This document shows, piece by piece, positions 55,288 through 62,407 of a DNA stretch of 64,000 nt. Source of the DNA: an uncultured Pelagibacteraceae bacterium (GTDB taxonomy: Bacteria; Pseudomonadota; Alphaproteobacteria; Pelagibacterales; Pelagibacteraceae); the NCBI GenBank assembly GCA_902564265.1, contig CACFAI010000001.1, positions 117,580 through 181,579 of the forward strand. The letters are read 5' to 3'. Under the pieces are notes generated by a model, which was not told the DNA's origin, ran no database searches, and saw only the letters and a program-made list of their open reading frames with translations. Within the stretch, counting starts at the first letter, position 1; each line of letters starts with the position of its first letter. Position numbers and translations under genes: made by a program.

Positions 55288-55387
55288 GAATGGTGCAACT
55301 GATTGTTGAATCTATAAATAATATCAATTTATAGCCTGAATTTTAAAAAAATGTTGATTTAATTGGGTTTTTGAGTGAAAAAAAGCC

Positions 55388-55657
55388 CTAAATATCAACC
55401 TTTTCTGACCTCAATAATTTCAATTTTTGATCAACTCCACCTCTTCCGGAGTAACCTCCAAGGCCTCCATCAGACCTAATTACCCTATGACATGGTATAT
55501 TTGGAGCATAAGGGTTCGCAGCACAAGCATTAGCAACCGCACGAGCTGATTTTGGCTTATTTATTGCTATAGCTACTTGTTTATATGTTTTTACAGATCC
55601 TTTAGGTATCTTTTTAAGATAATTCCATACTTGTAATTGAAATTTAGTGCCTTTCAT
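55388..55657 (-). CDS. Minimal methylated-DNA-protein cysteine methyltransferase (C-terminal domain only)
   Basis: An 89-residue protein covering only the DNA-binding/active-site domain of O6-alkylguanine-DNA alkyltransferase. It has FQLQVWNYLKKIPKG, TYKQVAIAI, RAVANACAANPYAPNIPCHRVI (the methyl-accepting cysteine) and GGYSGRGG. The cysteine is retained, unlike alkyltransferase-like proteins, which have tryptophan. The N-terminal domain is absent. I prefer the ATG at 55657; a GTG at 55684 adds nine residues. It may be active in DNA repair or act as a damage sensor. It is the only gene between the GC-rich patch and the non-coding stretch. Confidence 0.88.
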   Translation of the reverse strand: MKGTKFQLQVWNYLKKIPKGSVKTYKQVAIAINKPKSARAVANACAANPYAPNIPCHRVIRSDGGLGGYSGRGGVDQKLKLLRSEKVDI

Positions 55658-55678
55658 GAAGAAAAAACCCCTGTTTCC

Positions 55679-55860
55679 TTGCACTTTTTACGGTGCAAAG
55701 AACAGTAGTTTTGGCACGTCGTTGTATGCGCTACCGCCATGCCTTCCGCCCTACGATTTTAGCGCTACTCCGTAAGACTTTCTGCCCCCTGGGCTTGGTC
55801 CTCTCGGCCTTTCCCCAGTCGGCCAGTTAAGGGTTGCCCCTTAATTCATCTCACTATAAC
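55679..55860. other. GC-rich structured patch, possible non-coding RNA or foreign fragment
   Basis: About 180 bases that look much richer in G and C than anything nearby except the tRNA. Several perfect pairings lie inside: TTGCAC/GTGCAA (55679-55684 with 55693-55698), GCGCTA/TAGCGC (55728-55733 with 55760-55765), GGCC/GGCC (55806-55809 with 55821-55824) and TTAAGGG/CCCTTAA (55827-55833 with 55838-55844, four-base loop). No tRNA, tmRNA, RNase P or SRP motif was recognised. Short open frames exist on both strands, including a 28-codon one (55740 to 55654) whose stop overlaps the ogt start. The role is unknown. Confidence 0.5.
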
Positions 55861-55930
55861 AAACTACTAAGGTTGAATGTATCACTTTTTAAGCGATTAA
55901 ACAGGATAGGTGTGAATAACGTTAATAACT

Positions 55931-56095
55931 TTAAAAGTACAATAATGAAATAATACCAAATAAGCTTAAAATTAATACTGCTATCAAAATGTATATAGAT
56001 TTCTTTTTCTCTGGCTTATCTAATTTTTCAAATTTAAACAGCACAAAAAAAACTATTCCGATAAAAGCTAAAGCTAAAATTATATATTTTAACAT
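55931..56095 (-). CDS. Small hydrophobic protein (54 residues, two membrane segments)
   Basis: An ATG at 56095 opens a 54-residue frame on the minus strand. It has two clear hydrophobic segments (LALAFIGIVFFVLF and SIYILIAVLILSLFGIISLLYF) split by a charged loop KFEKLDKPEKKK. Such a pattern over the full length is unlikely by chance even in AT-rich DNA. There is no recognised family. It lies between the GC-rich patch and the recombinase gene, on the opposite strand from the latter. Confidence 0.55.
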   Translation of the reverse strand: MLKYIILALAFIGIVFFVLFKFEKLDKPEKKKSIYILIAVLILSLFGIISLLYF

Positions 56096-56117
56096 TAAAA
56101 CAAATTAACTTATTTAC

Positions 56118-56146
56118 TTGACATCTTAAATGACTTATATTATTAC
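56118..56146 (+). promoter_or_regulatory. Promoter of the tyrosine recombinase gene
   Basis: A consensus -35 TTGACA (56118-56123) and TATTAC (56141-56146) are separated by 17 bases. The predicted start is near 56153, about 25 bases before the preferred ATG at 56178. The -35 matches the consensus exactly, so the gene is probably transcribed. Confidence 0.5.
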
Positions 56147-56177
56147 TAATGATAATTAATTGTTATCAATAGTAATT

Positions 56178-57131
56178 ATGAATAAATTAACGACAGATCT
56201 TAAATCGCTTCATGAAGCAACTTTAAATAATCTTAAAAGTTCTAAAGCAAATAATACATTAAGGGCTTACAAATCTGATTTTAAAGACTTTGGGGCTTTT
56301 TGTGCTAAGCATGGACTGAGTTCATTGCCATCAGAGCCAAAAATAGTCTCTATATACCTTACTTATCTATCAAAAAATTCTAAAATAAGCACTATAAGAA
56401 GAAGATTGGTATCAATTAGCATGGTTCATAAGCTAAAAGGCCATTATTTAGATACAAAACATCCAATTATTACTGAGAACTTGTTAGGTATTAAAAGAGT
56501 AAAAGGTAGTATTCAAAAAGGCAAAAAACCCATATTAATCAATCATTTAAAATCTATAATTAATGTAATAGACGAACAAAAGAGCGAAGAAATTAAAAAA
56601 TTAAGAGACAGATCAATAATACTTATCGGGTTTGGAGGTGGTTTTAGAAGAACCGAGCTAATTTCTATAGACCATGAGGACTTAGACTTTGTTACTGAAG
56701 GCCTTAAAATAACAATCAGAAGATCAAAAACAGATCAATTTGGAGAAGGAATGATAAAGGGCCTACCCTACTTCTCTAATGAAAAATATTGTCCAGTTAC
56801 TAGTCTTAAAAAATGGTTAGAAGTATCAAAGATAAAATCAGGACCTATTTTTAGAAGGTTTTCTAAAGGCTCACTATTGAAAGATAAAAGACTTACAGAT
56901 CAATCTGTAGTATTGTTAATAAAAGAATATTTAAACTTAGCCGGTATAGAAAATAAAAACTTTGCAGGTCATAGTTTAAGAGCAGGATTTGCAACAGTTG
57001 CGGCAGAATTTGGAGCTGACGAAAGAAGTATAATGGCTATGACCGGTCATAAAACTACTCAGATGGTTAGAAGATATATAAGAGAAGCTAATATATTCAA
57101 AGATAATGCGTTAAATAAAATTAAAATATAA
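56178..57131 (+). CDS. Tyrosine recombinase / integrase
   Basis: A 317-residue site-specific recombinase. An N-terminal core-binding domain (about 5-95, with SKANNTLRAYKSDFKDFGAFC) comes before the catalytic domain. The catalytic residues are in place: Arg in GGGFRRTELISIDHEDL, Lys in RRSKTDQFGEG, HxxR in FAGHSLRAGFATVAAE, His in MTGHKTTQMV and the nucleophilic Tyr in RRYIREAN. I chose the ATG at 56178; a TTG six codons earlier is possible. The gene stands at the edge of the polysaccharide cluster, next to foreign-looking DNA. It may mobilise or rearrange this region, but no att repeats were found. Confidence 0.93.
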   Translation: MNKLTTDLKSLHEATLNNLKSSKANNTLRAYKSDFKDFGAFCAKHGLSSLPSEPKIVSIYLTYLSKNSKISTIRRRLVSISMVHKLKGHYLDTKHPIITENLLGIKRVKGSIQKGKKPILINHLKSIINVIDEQKSEEIKKLRDRSIILIGFGGGFRRTELISIDHEDLDFVTEGLKITIRRSKTDQFGEGMIKGLPYFSNEKYCPVTSLKKWLEVSKIKSGPIFRRFSKGSLLKDKRLTDQSVVLLIKEYLNLAGIENKNFAGHSLRAGFATVAAEFGADERSIMAMTGHKTTQMVRRYIREANIFKDNALNKIKI

Positions 57132-57137
57132 AAAAAA

Positions 57138-57165
57138 TTTAATTTAAATCTATTATTAAATTAAG
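57138..57165. terminator. AT-rich hairpin between convergent genes
   Basis: TTTAATTTAA (57138-57147) pairs with TTAAATTAAG (57156-57165) at nine of ten positions around an eight-base loop. It lies between the recombinase stop and the DegT gene stop, which it overlaps. A-run and T-run flanks suit a bidirectional terminator. AT-only stems are weak. Confidence 0.35.
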
Positions 57166-58291
57166 CGTTTATATTTTTCATTATCTTTTTCAAAGCTATA
57201 CAAATTATTTTTACCTTTTTTAAACTTAATTCAGGGTACAAAGGTAGAGAAAATATACCTTTGGATGCGATTTCAGAAATCATGTGTTTATCCTTTTTAA
57301 AAAAAGTCGAATAACCTTTCATTTTATGTATCGGGAAAGGATAAATTACCCTAGTTTTAATTTTTTGTTGCAATAATTTATTTACAATTAAGTTTCTTTT
57401 TTTATGAAAAACTGTGTATAAATGATATACGTCAAATTTATCTTTATTTTTAGTTGGAAGTATTAAATTTGTATTTTTTAATTCTTTATCATAAAGTTTC
57501 GCTATGGTTCTTCTACGTGATATAAAGTTATCAATTTTGTCCAATTTGAAATCAAGAATTTTACTATTTATCTCGTCTAACCTAGAATTAAGACCATGGA
57601 CATTTGAGTAGTACTTGTTATAAAACTTATTTTTTTTATTGACTGTATCAATACCATAAAATCTAATCTTCTTAACCAATGAATATAATTTGAAATTATT
57701 TGTTAAAATAAATCCACCATCACTATACCCACCTAAAACTTTTGTTGGATAAAAAGAAAAGCATCCAAACGAACCGAAAGTACCGACAAATTTATTCTTA
57801 TATTTTGCACCTTGGGCTTGAGCGCAATCTTCTATTATATTTAATTTATATTTCTTCGAAATTCTCATTATTTCATCCATATCACAAGATTGACCATATA
57901 AATGAACGGGAATAATCACCTTTGTTTTCTTGGTAATTTTTTTTTCAATCTTACTTGTATCTAATAAATAGTCTTTTTTAATATCAACTAAAACAGGTTT
58001 CGCTCCAGAGTTAACTATTGCTGAAATAGTTGGAATAGCAGTGTTTGATGCTGTTATAACCTCATCACCTTTTTTTAAATTTAGTGCCATTAGTGATATC
58101 ATTAATGCATCTGTGCCGCTTCTTACAGCAATTCCAAATTTTGATTTATATTTTTTAGTGAATTTTTTCTCAAATTGATTTAGATTTGGACCAAAAAAAA
58201 TTAGTCCTTTCTTCAAAGTATTGTTAATAATTCTATTAAATACAGGCTTATATTTCCTATATTCTTCTTCAAAAGACCAAAAATTAATCAT
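57161..58291 (-). CDS. DegT/DnrJ/EryC1-family sugar aminotransferase
   Basis: A 376-residue PLP enzyme that aminates a nucleotide-linked keto sugar. Family marks are FGPNLNQFEKKF, VRSGTDALMISLMAL, ASNTAIPTISAIVNSG, VIIPVHLYGQSCDM, IEDCAQAQGAKY and the PLP lysine in FSFYPTKVLGGYSDGG near residue 188. The FdtA-like ketoisomerase four genes upstream suggests an FdtB-type role (3-amino sugar), but this is inferred. It follows the C-methyltransferase by two bases and is the last gene of the minus-strand set. Confidence 0.93.
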   Translation of the reverse strand: MINFWSFEEEYRKYKPVFNRIINNTLKKGLIFFGPNLNQFEKKFTKKYKSKFGIAVRSGTDALMISLMALNLKKGDEVITASNTAIPTISAIVNSGAKPVLVDIKKDYLLDTSKIEKKITKKTKVIIPVHLYGQSCDMDEIMRISKKYKLNIIEDCAQAQGAKYKNKFVGTFGSFGCFSFYPTKVLGGYSDGGFILTNNFKLYSLVKKIRFYGIDTVNKKNKFYNKYYSNVHGLNSRLDEINSKILDFKLDKIDNFISRRRTIAKLYDKELKNTNLILPTKNKDKFDVYHLYTVFHKKRNLIVNKLLQQKIKTRVIYPFPIHKMKGYSTFFKKDKHMISEIASKGIFSLPLYPELSLKKVKIICIALKKIMKNINA

Positions 58292-58293
58292 TT

Positions 58294-59490
58294 TTAAATT
58301 TCAACGTGCGCTATCCAATTGGTTTTTTTTAGGATTTTTTTTTCTTTTTTGTAAATTTCTTCCTTGTGATTCCATGCGAATAGAAATGTATAATCAGGTA
58401 AATTTTTTCTGAAATACTTTATATTTACAATAGGAATATGGGTTTTTGGAGTAAATTTGCCAACTTTATCCTTTGTTGTGTCGCAAATAAAATCTATGTG
58501 CCTATTGTCGATACCACAATAATTCAATATTGTCGTACTTTTTGATGTTGCAGCATACCCAGCAATAGTTTTATTTTTCTTCTTGATAGAAAAAATTTTA
58601 TTTCTTAATTTTTTTTTAGAAATTTCACATTTTTTTTTAAAATCAAGGCAACCTTTTAATTTGTCAATATTTGCTTTTTTTTCATTTTTTAAACTATTAG
58701 TAACAATATTTTTGATTTTATATTCACCTTTTCTTGCAATTACATATCGCATTGATCCACCATGTGTTTTTTGTGCTTTAACATCAATCAAATCAAAATT
58801 GTATAATTCAAAAATTTTTTTTACCGAAGAAACTGAAAACATAAAAATATGTTCATCGTAAATTTGATCATATGAGGTTTTTTTATACATAGAACCAAGA
58901 TAAGGTTCTTCAAAAATAAATATACCTTTTTTAGATAACAATTTATCAATACCTTTAATTAGATCTGTTAGATCAGGTATATGACAAATTGCGTTAGCAG
59001 CACAAATTATATCTGTTTTATTTATAAATTTTTTGAGTGTATTTGCTGTTTTTAATGAAAAAAATTTATTAATTGTATTTATTTTATTTTTTTTTGCGAT
59101 GGTAGCTACATTTTTTGATGGTTCTATTCCTAAAATATTTATCCTTTTTGATTTAAAATTCTTTAAAAAAGTTCCATCATTTGAACCAATTTCTATAATA
59201 TTCTTTACATTATTAAAATATTTTTCTTTAATCCATTTTGAATAATCTTCAAAATGTTTAATCATATAATTTGAACTAGATGTAAAAAAAGGATAATTTT
59301 TATTGAACATTAATTTAGGTTTTGGATGATCATTAAGTTGAAATAATGAAATATCTTTTGAAAAACCAACTTCCATTTTAAAAAAAAACTCTTTTTTAAA
59401 ATCCTTTTTATGTAAAAAACCATTTGCAATTGGCATTTTACCAAAAGACATAAATGGTCTTATTTTTTTTTTTGTTATTTTGCAAATCAT
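58294..59490 (-). CDS. Class I SAM-dependent sugar C-methyltransferase
   Basis: A 398-residue protein of the TylC3/NovU type. Domain order is an N-terminal small domain (1-70, FMSFGKMPIANGFL), a SAM domain with IIEIGSNDGTFLKNF (near 97) and NAICHIPDL, and a C-terminal domain ending IVNIKYFRKNLPDYTFLFAWNHKEEI. Usual members have a four-cysteine zinc site in the N-domain; here only Cys3 is near it and FSKDISLFQL replaces the CxxC segment. It may still bind sugar nucleotides. It acts on a keto sugar, probably that of this cluster. Confidence 0.87.
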   Translation of the reverse strand: MICKITKKKIRPFMSFGKMPIANGFLHKKDFKKEFFFKMEVGFSKDISLFQLNDHPKPKLMFNKNYPFFTSSSNYMIKHFEDYSKWIKEKYFNNVKNIIEIGSNDGTFLKNFKSKRINILGIEPSKNVATIAKKNKINTINKFFSLKTANTLKKFINKTDIICAANAICHIPDLTDLIKGIDKLLSKKGIFIFEEPYLGSMYKKTSYDQIYDEHIFMFSVSSVKKIFELYNFDLIDVKAQKTHGGSMRYVIARKGEYKIKNIVTNSLKNEKKANIDKLKGCLDFKKKCEISKKKLRNKIFSIKKKNKTIAGYAATSKSTTILNYCGIDNRHIDFICDTTKDKVGKFTPKTHIPIVNIKYFRKNLPDYTFLFAWNHKEEIYKKEKKILKKTNWIAHVEI

Positions 59491-60414
59491 CTATATATTT
59501 TTAAGTAATTTCATTGTATCTTTTATATCATCAATAATTTTACTATTTAAATCTAACCCTTCTTTATTTAATTTCCTTTTATCAACATGATACGATAATT
59601 GATTCATTATCTTTGAATTAACAAATTTAATCTTTAATTTTTTTTTAAATTTTTTAATCTTTTTAATTATTTGCTTTACTGTACAATTTTCTGAAAGAGC
59701 ATTGTAGATATCATTTTTAAATAAATCATTTTCAATAGTAAATTTAAATACTTTAAAGGCATCCTTTAAAGATAAATAAGGTCTATATTGATTAAGTGCG
59801 GTTTTATAAACTGCAATATCATTATCTAAAGCAGCGTTTAAACAAAATTTATTTACAGCTGTATGGAACCTCATTCCACTTGAAACTCCAGAAATTGTTC
59901 CAAACCTATAAGTTATGTATTTAATCTTATTAGAAGCATTTTTAAGCATTTCTTCTTCTATGAGCTTTATTTCTGCGTAAGGTGACTGAGGCTTTAAATA
60001 TTTTTTTTCACAACTTTCGTCAACTAAAGAGGATTGTTTACCGTATACACTAGTTGATGAAATATGAATTAATTTACATTTATTTTCTTTACAAAAATTT
60101 ATTACGTTTTTCATACTGTTTATATTATTTTTATACATTTCAGTTTTTTTTTCAAAACTTCCCTCAGCATTTGTCATAGATGCAAGATGAATTATATAGT
60201 CAATTTTTTTAAATCTTTTTAAAGAATCTTTCTTAGATACATCCAAGTGATAAAATTTGAGATTGTTTTCTTTTTTAGATCTAAATAATGAATTTATTTG
60301 AGTTGACTTAAGGTTATCAACTATAATTGTTTTTTTAATATTTCTAATTTTATGTATATTTTTGACCAAAAAAGATCCAATGTGTCCACAACATCCTGTT
60401 ATCAATAAATTCAT
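59491..60414 (-). CDS. NAD-dependent epimerase/dehydratase (extended SDR)
   Basis: A 307-residue extended short-chain dehydrogenase. The NAD motif is ITGCCGHIGSFLV at the start, then YIIHLASMT, SSTSVYG and the catalytic SPYAEIKLIEEE (YxxxK). The substrate-binding C-terminal half has YRFGTISGVSSGMRFHTAV. It probably reduces or epimerises a nucleotide sugar, perhaps the C-4 keto group. It touches the FdtA-like gene by one base and lies next to the methyltransferase on its other side. Substrate unknown. Confidence 0.9.
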   Translation of the reverse strand: MNLLITGCCGHIGSFLVKNIHKIRNIKKTIIVDNLKSTQINSLFRSKKENNLKFYHLDVSKKDSLKRFKKIDYIIHLASMTNAEGSFEKKTEMYKNNINSMKNVINFCKENKCKLIHISSTSVYGKQSSLVDESCEKKYLKPQSPYAEIKLIEEEMLKNASNKIKYITYRFGTISGVSSGMRFHTAVNKFCLNAALDNDIAVYKTALNQYRPYLSLKDAFKVFKFTIENDLFKNDIYNALSENCTVKQIIKKIKKFKKKLKIKFVNSKIMNQLSYHVDKRKLNKEGLDLNSKIIDDIKDTMKLLKNI

Positions 60415-60806
60415 TATCTATTTATTATCTTTAAAAAATCTGAATATTTTTCTATATAGTCAGAAAATTCGTACTCTCTATTACAAAAAACCATCAATTT
60501 TGACTCATTTGTATTAAATTTGATTTTACACCAGGTCTTGGGTTTTAATAATAAAAAATTAGTTTTTTTTAAAGATAAATATTTTTTAAATTTACCCTTC
60601 CTATTTTCATATTCAACCATCATTGATCCATATAGTGGTATCAGTAATTGAAAACATTTATAATGTGCGTGCTCTCCCCTTATAGAGTTTTTTTTACCAT
60701 GAATAACAAAAACACGTTTAGGTTTAAATGGAATATCTTTTTTAAATGAAATTGGAACTAGAAAACCAGTATTATTTTTATAAATCTTAAGCTTCTTTTT
60801 TAACAT
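60414..60806 (-). CDS. FdtA/QdtA-like sugar 3,4-ketoisomerase (cupin)
   Basis: A 130-residue single-cupin protein. FdtA enzymes convert dTDP-4-keto-6-deoxyglucose to a 3-keto sugar. The catalytic stretch is SIRGEHAHYKCFQLLIP (two histidines) and the family C-terminus EFSDYIEKYSDFLKII is present. The opening YKNNTGFLVPISF replaces the usual DERGxL. It is part of the sugar set rfbC-like/fdtA/SDR/methyltransferase/aminotransferase. WxcM-like acyltransferase fusions are not seen. Confidence 0.82.
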   Translation of the reverse strand: MLKKKLKIYKNNTGFLVPISFKKDIPFKPKRVFVIHGKKNSIRGEHAHYKCFQLLIPLYGSMMVEYENRKGKFKKYLSLKKTNFLLLKPKTWCKIKFNTNESKLMVFCNREYEFSDYIEKYSDFLKIINR

Positions 60807-60807
60807 T

Positions 60808-61332
60808 TTATAATTTAAATAATTCTCTTAACGACTGGTTTTTATTTTTATCTTTTTCAGATAATATCGGATTTTTAATCGGCCAATTAATATTTATATC
60901 AGGATCGTTCCAAGCAAGAGTTTTTTCATATTTTGCATTTCTAAATCTCGAACATCTATAGTTAATTGTGCATGATTTTGACAAACATAAAAAGCCATGA
61001 GCAAAATTTTCAGGAATATAAAATGAAAAATTGTCATTTTGACTTATTATGATAGAAAAATATTTACCAAAAGTTTTAGAATTTTTTCTCAAGTCTACTG
61101 CTACATCCAAAACTTTTCCATGTGTGACAGTAATTAATTTAGCTTGTGGAAATTTACTTTGAAAATGAAGACCACGTAAGACATTTTTTTTTGAATAAGA
61201 CATGATATCGAAAGGAAAATTTGTATTCAAAATATCTTTTCTAAAAACTTCTCTTAAGTACCCCCTCTTATCCTTAAATATTTGAGATTTAAGTATTAGT
61301 AAGCCATCAATTTTTGTTTTAATTAATTTCAT
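60808..61332 (-). CDS. dTDP-4-dehydrorhamnose 3,5-epimerase-like protein (RmlC), altered active site
   Basis: A 174-residue cupin of the RmlC family. It keeps DKRGYLREVFR, the catalytic histidine in NVLRGLHFQ (His56), VTHGKVLDVAVDLR, YIPENFAHGFLCL and LAWNDPDININWP. The catalytic tyrosine of RmlC lies in a TNYYxP segment; here the aligned residues are SRFRNA (Phe130-Arg131). The enzyme may therefore epimerise only one centre or act differently. No rmlA, rmlB or rmlD gene is in the window. It is the first gene of the minus-strand cluster. Confidence 0.87.
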   Translation of the reverse strand: MKLIKTKIDGLLILKSQIFKDKRGYLREVFRKDILNTNFPFDIMSYSKKNVLRGLHFQSKFPQAKLITVTHGKVLDVAVDLRKNSKTFGKYFSIIISQNDNFSFYIPENFAHGFLCLSKSCTINYRCSRFRNAKYEKTLAWNDPDININWPIKNPILSEKDKNKNQSLRELFKL

Positions 61333-61516
61333 ATTTAAAGTATTTAAAGTTTAAGAATTTTATCTGAAAATAATTCATAGTTAATGATAAATATTATTTT
61401 GTCAAATTGAAATAAATTAAGATTTTATCCATATAAAACATTAAAGTCTTTAAAAAGAAGTAATTAATGAAATAATTGCTTTAACAATATCATTATTTTT
61501 CTATACTTATTAATTT
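61333..61516. other. Intergenic region of divergent polysaccharide genes
   Basis: 184 bases between the RmlC-like gene and a glycosyltransferase gene on opposite strands. AT-rich, with no JUMPstart/ops-like GGCGGTAG element seen on either strand. A TATACT at about 61502-61507 lies nine bases before the glycosyltransferase ATG and could be its -10. Both promoters must lie here, but no strong -35 was found. Confidence 0.4.
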
Positions 61517-62407
61517 ATGAATCTAACTGTTGTATTAGTTAACTATAAATGTGATAAACGTAAACTTCAATTATGTTTAAATAGTATTAAAATAGCAACC
61601 TCAATTATTATCATTGATCATTCACATGATTTTACCTTCGATGATCTTATAGTTCCAAAGAATCTTAAAATCAAAGTAATTAGAAACACTAATTTAGGTA
61701 ATGGAGCAGGAATTAACTGTGGTCTTAAAAATGCAAATACTAAATTAGTTTTATATTTAGATATAGATACAATTTTATCAAATAATTTTTTTGAAATCTT
61801 GGGTAATACAGTTAAGGAAATAGATGATTTTGCGGTAATTGCTCCAAAAATTGAAGGATTCTATAATGATCAAAGAATAAGTAAAACAGGAAATCTATCT
61901 TTAATAAGATTTTATTATAATAAATTTTTTTTTAAGCTTAATCTAATTGAAAATAAATCAATGAATATTAAAGATGTATTTTTTGTAAGTGGTGCAATTA
62001 TGTTAATTAATAAAGAAAACACTTTTGAAAAAGGTATTCGATTTGATGAAAATATTTTCATGTTTTTTGAAGAAGATGATTTTTTTCATCAATGTTTTAA
62101 ACTTCAAAAAAAAATATATCTTATTGAAAATCTCAAAGCGAGTCATTATGATGGATCACTTAATATAAAATCATTAAATTATGAATGTTTTAAAAAATGG
62201 CATTGGGAACGTTCTAGGTATTATTTCTTGAATAAACATTATAATAAAATATTAATTTTTATTCTGGCGTTAAAATCATTAATTAAATTTACGCTCAAAA
62301 TATTAACATTTTATTTTTTAGATAAAGAAAAGTTTCTTTTGAATAAGTCTAGACTATCAGGTTTACTAAGTTTTTATTTTAAAAATAAATGTAGAATTGA
62401 ATTTTAA
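61517..62407 (+). CDS. Family 2 glycosyltransferase (rhamnosyltransferase-like)
   Basis: A 296-residue GT-A fold enzyme. It shows TVVLVNYKCDKRKLQ, NTNLGNGAGINCGLKNA, the metal motif YLDIDTIL and the acceptor-site FMFFEEDDFFHQC. The helix WHWERSRYYFLNKHYNK and the hydrophobic C-terminal tail are common in rhamnosyltransferase-type GT2 proteins that work on the inner face of the membrane. The sugar is not deducible. Its stop overlaps the next gene by 11 bases. It probably builds the variable surface polysaccharide. Confidence 0.9.
   Translation: MNLTVVLVNYKCDKRKLQLCLNSIKIATSIIIIDHSHDFTFDDLIVPKNLKIKVIRNTNLGNGAGINCGLKNANTKLVLYLDIDTILSNNFFEILGNTVKEIDDFAVIAPKIEGFYNDQRISKTGNLSLIRFYYNKFFFKLNLIENKSMNIKDVFFVSGAIMLINKENTFEKGIRFDENIFMFFEEDDFFHQCFKLQKKIYLIENLKASHYDGSLNIKSLNYECFKKWHWERSRYYFLNKHYNKILIFILALKSLIKFTLKILTFYFLDKEKFLLNKSRLSGLLSFYFKNKCRIEF

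Larger units (their letters stand above)
54981..55387. other. Non-coding stretch at the start of the variable region
   Basis: No gene was found on either strand in these 407 bases. The left part is plain AT-rich sequence with direct TATTATTG-like repetition. The middle and right hold two inverted repeats (described separately) and a 20-base run rich in A and G. A weak stem GGGCTTTT...AAAACCC near 55363-55387 lies just past the ogt stop and may be its terminator. The bases differ from the packed arrangement elsewhere, where gaps are under 200 bases. Confidence 0.6.

Noticed and set aside
55726..55830. A 34-codon plus-strand frame in the GC-rich patch
   Set aside because: It lies entirely within paired sequence and mirrors a minus-strand frame; no ribosome site or family resemblance was seen.
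55679..55860. tmRNA, RNase P RNA or 4.5S RNA in the GC-rich patch
   Set aside because: No GGTTCGA T-arm, no GAGGAAAGTCC helix P4 sequence and no GGAAGGAAGCA SRP core were found on either strand.
61333..61516. JUMPstart/ops element before the polysaccharide genes
   Set aside because: No GGCGGTAG-like sequence is present on either strand.
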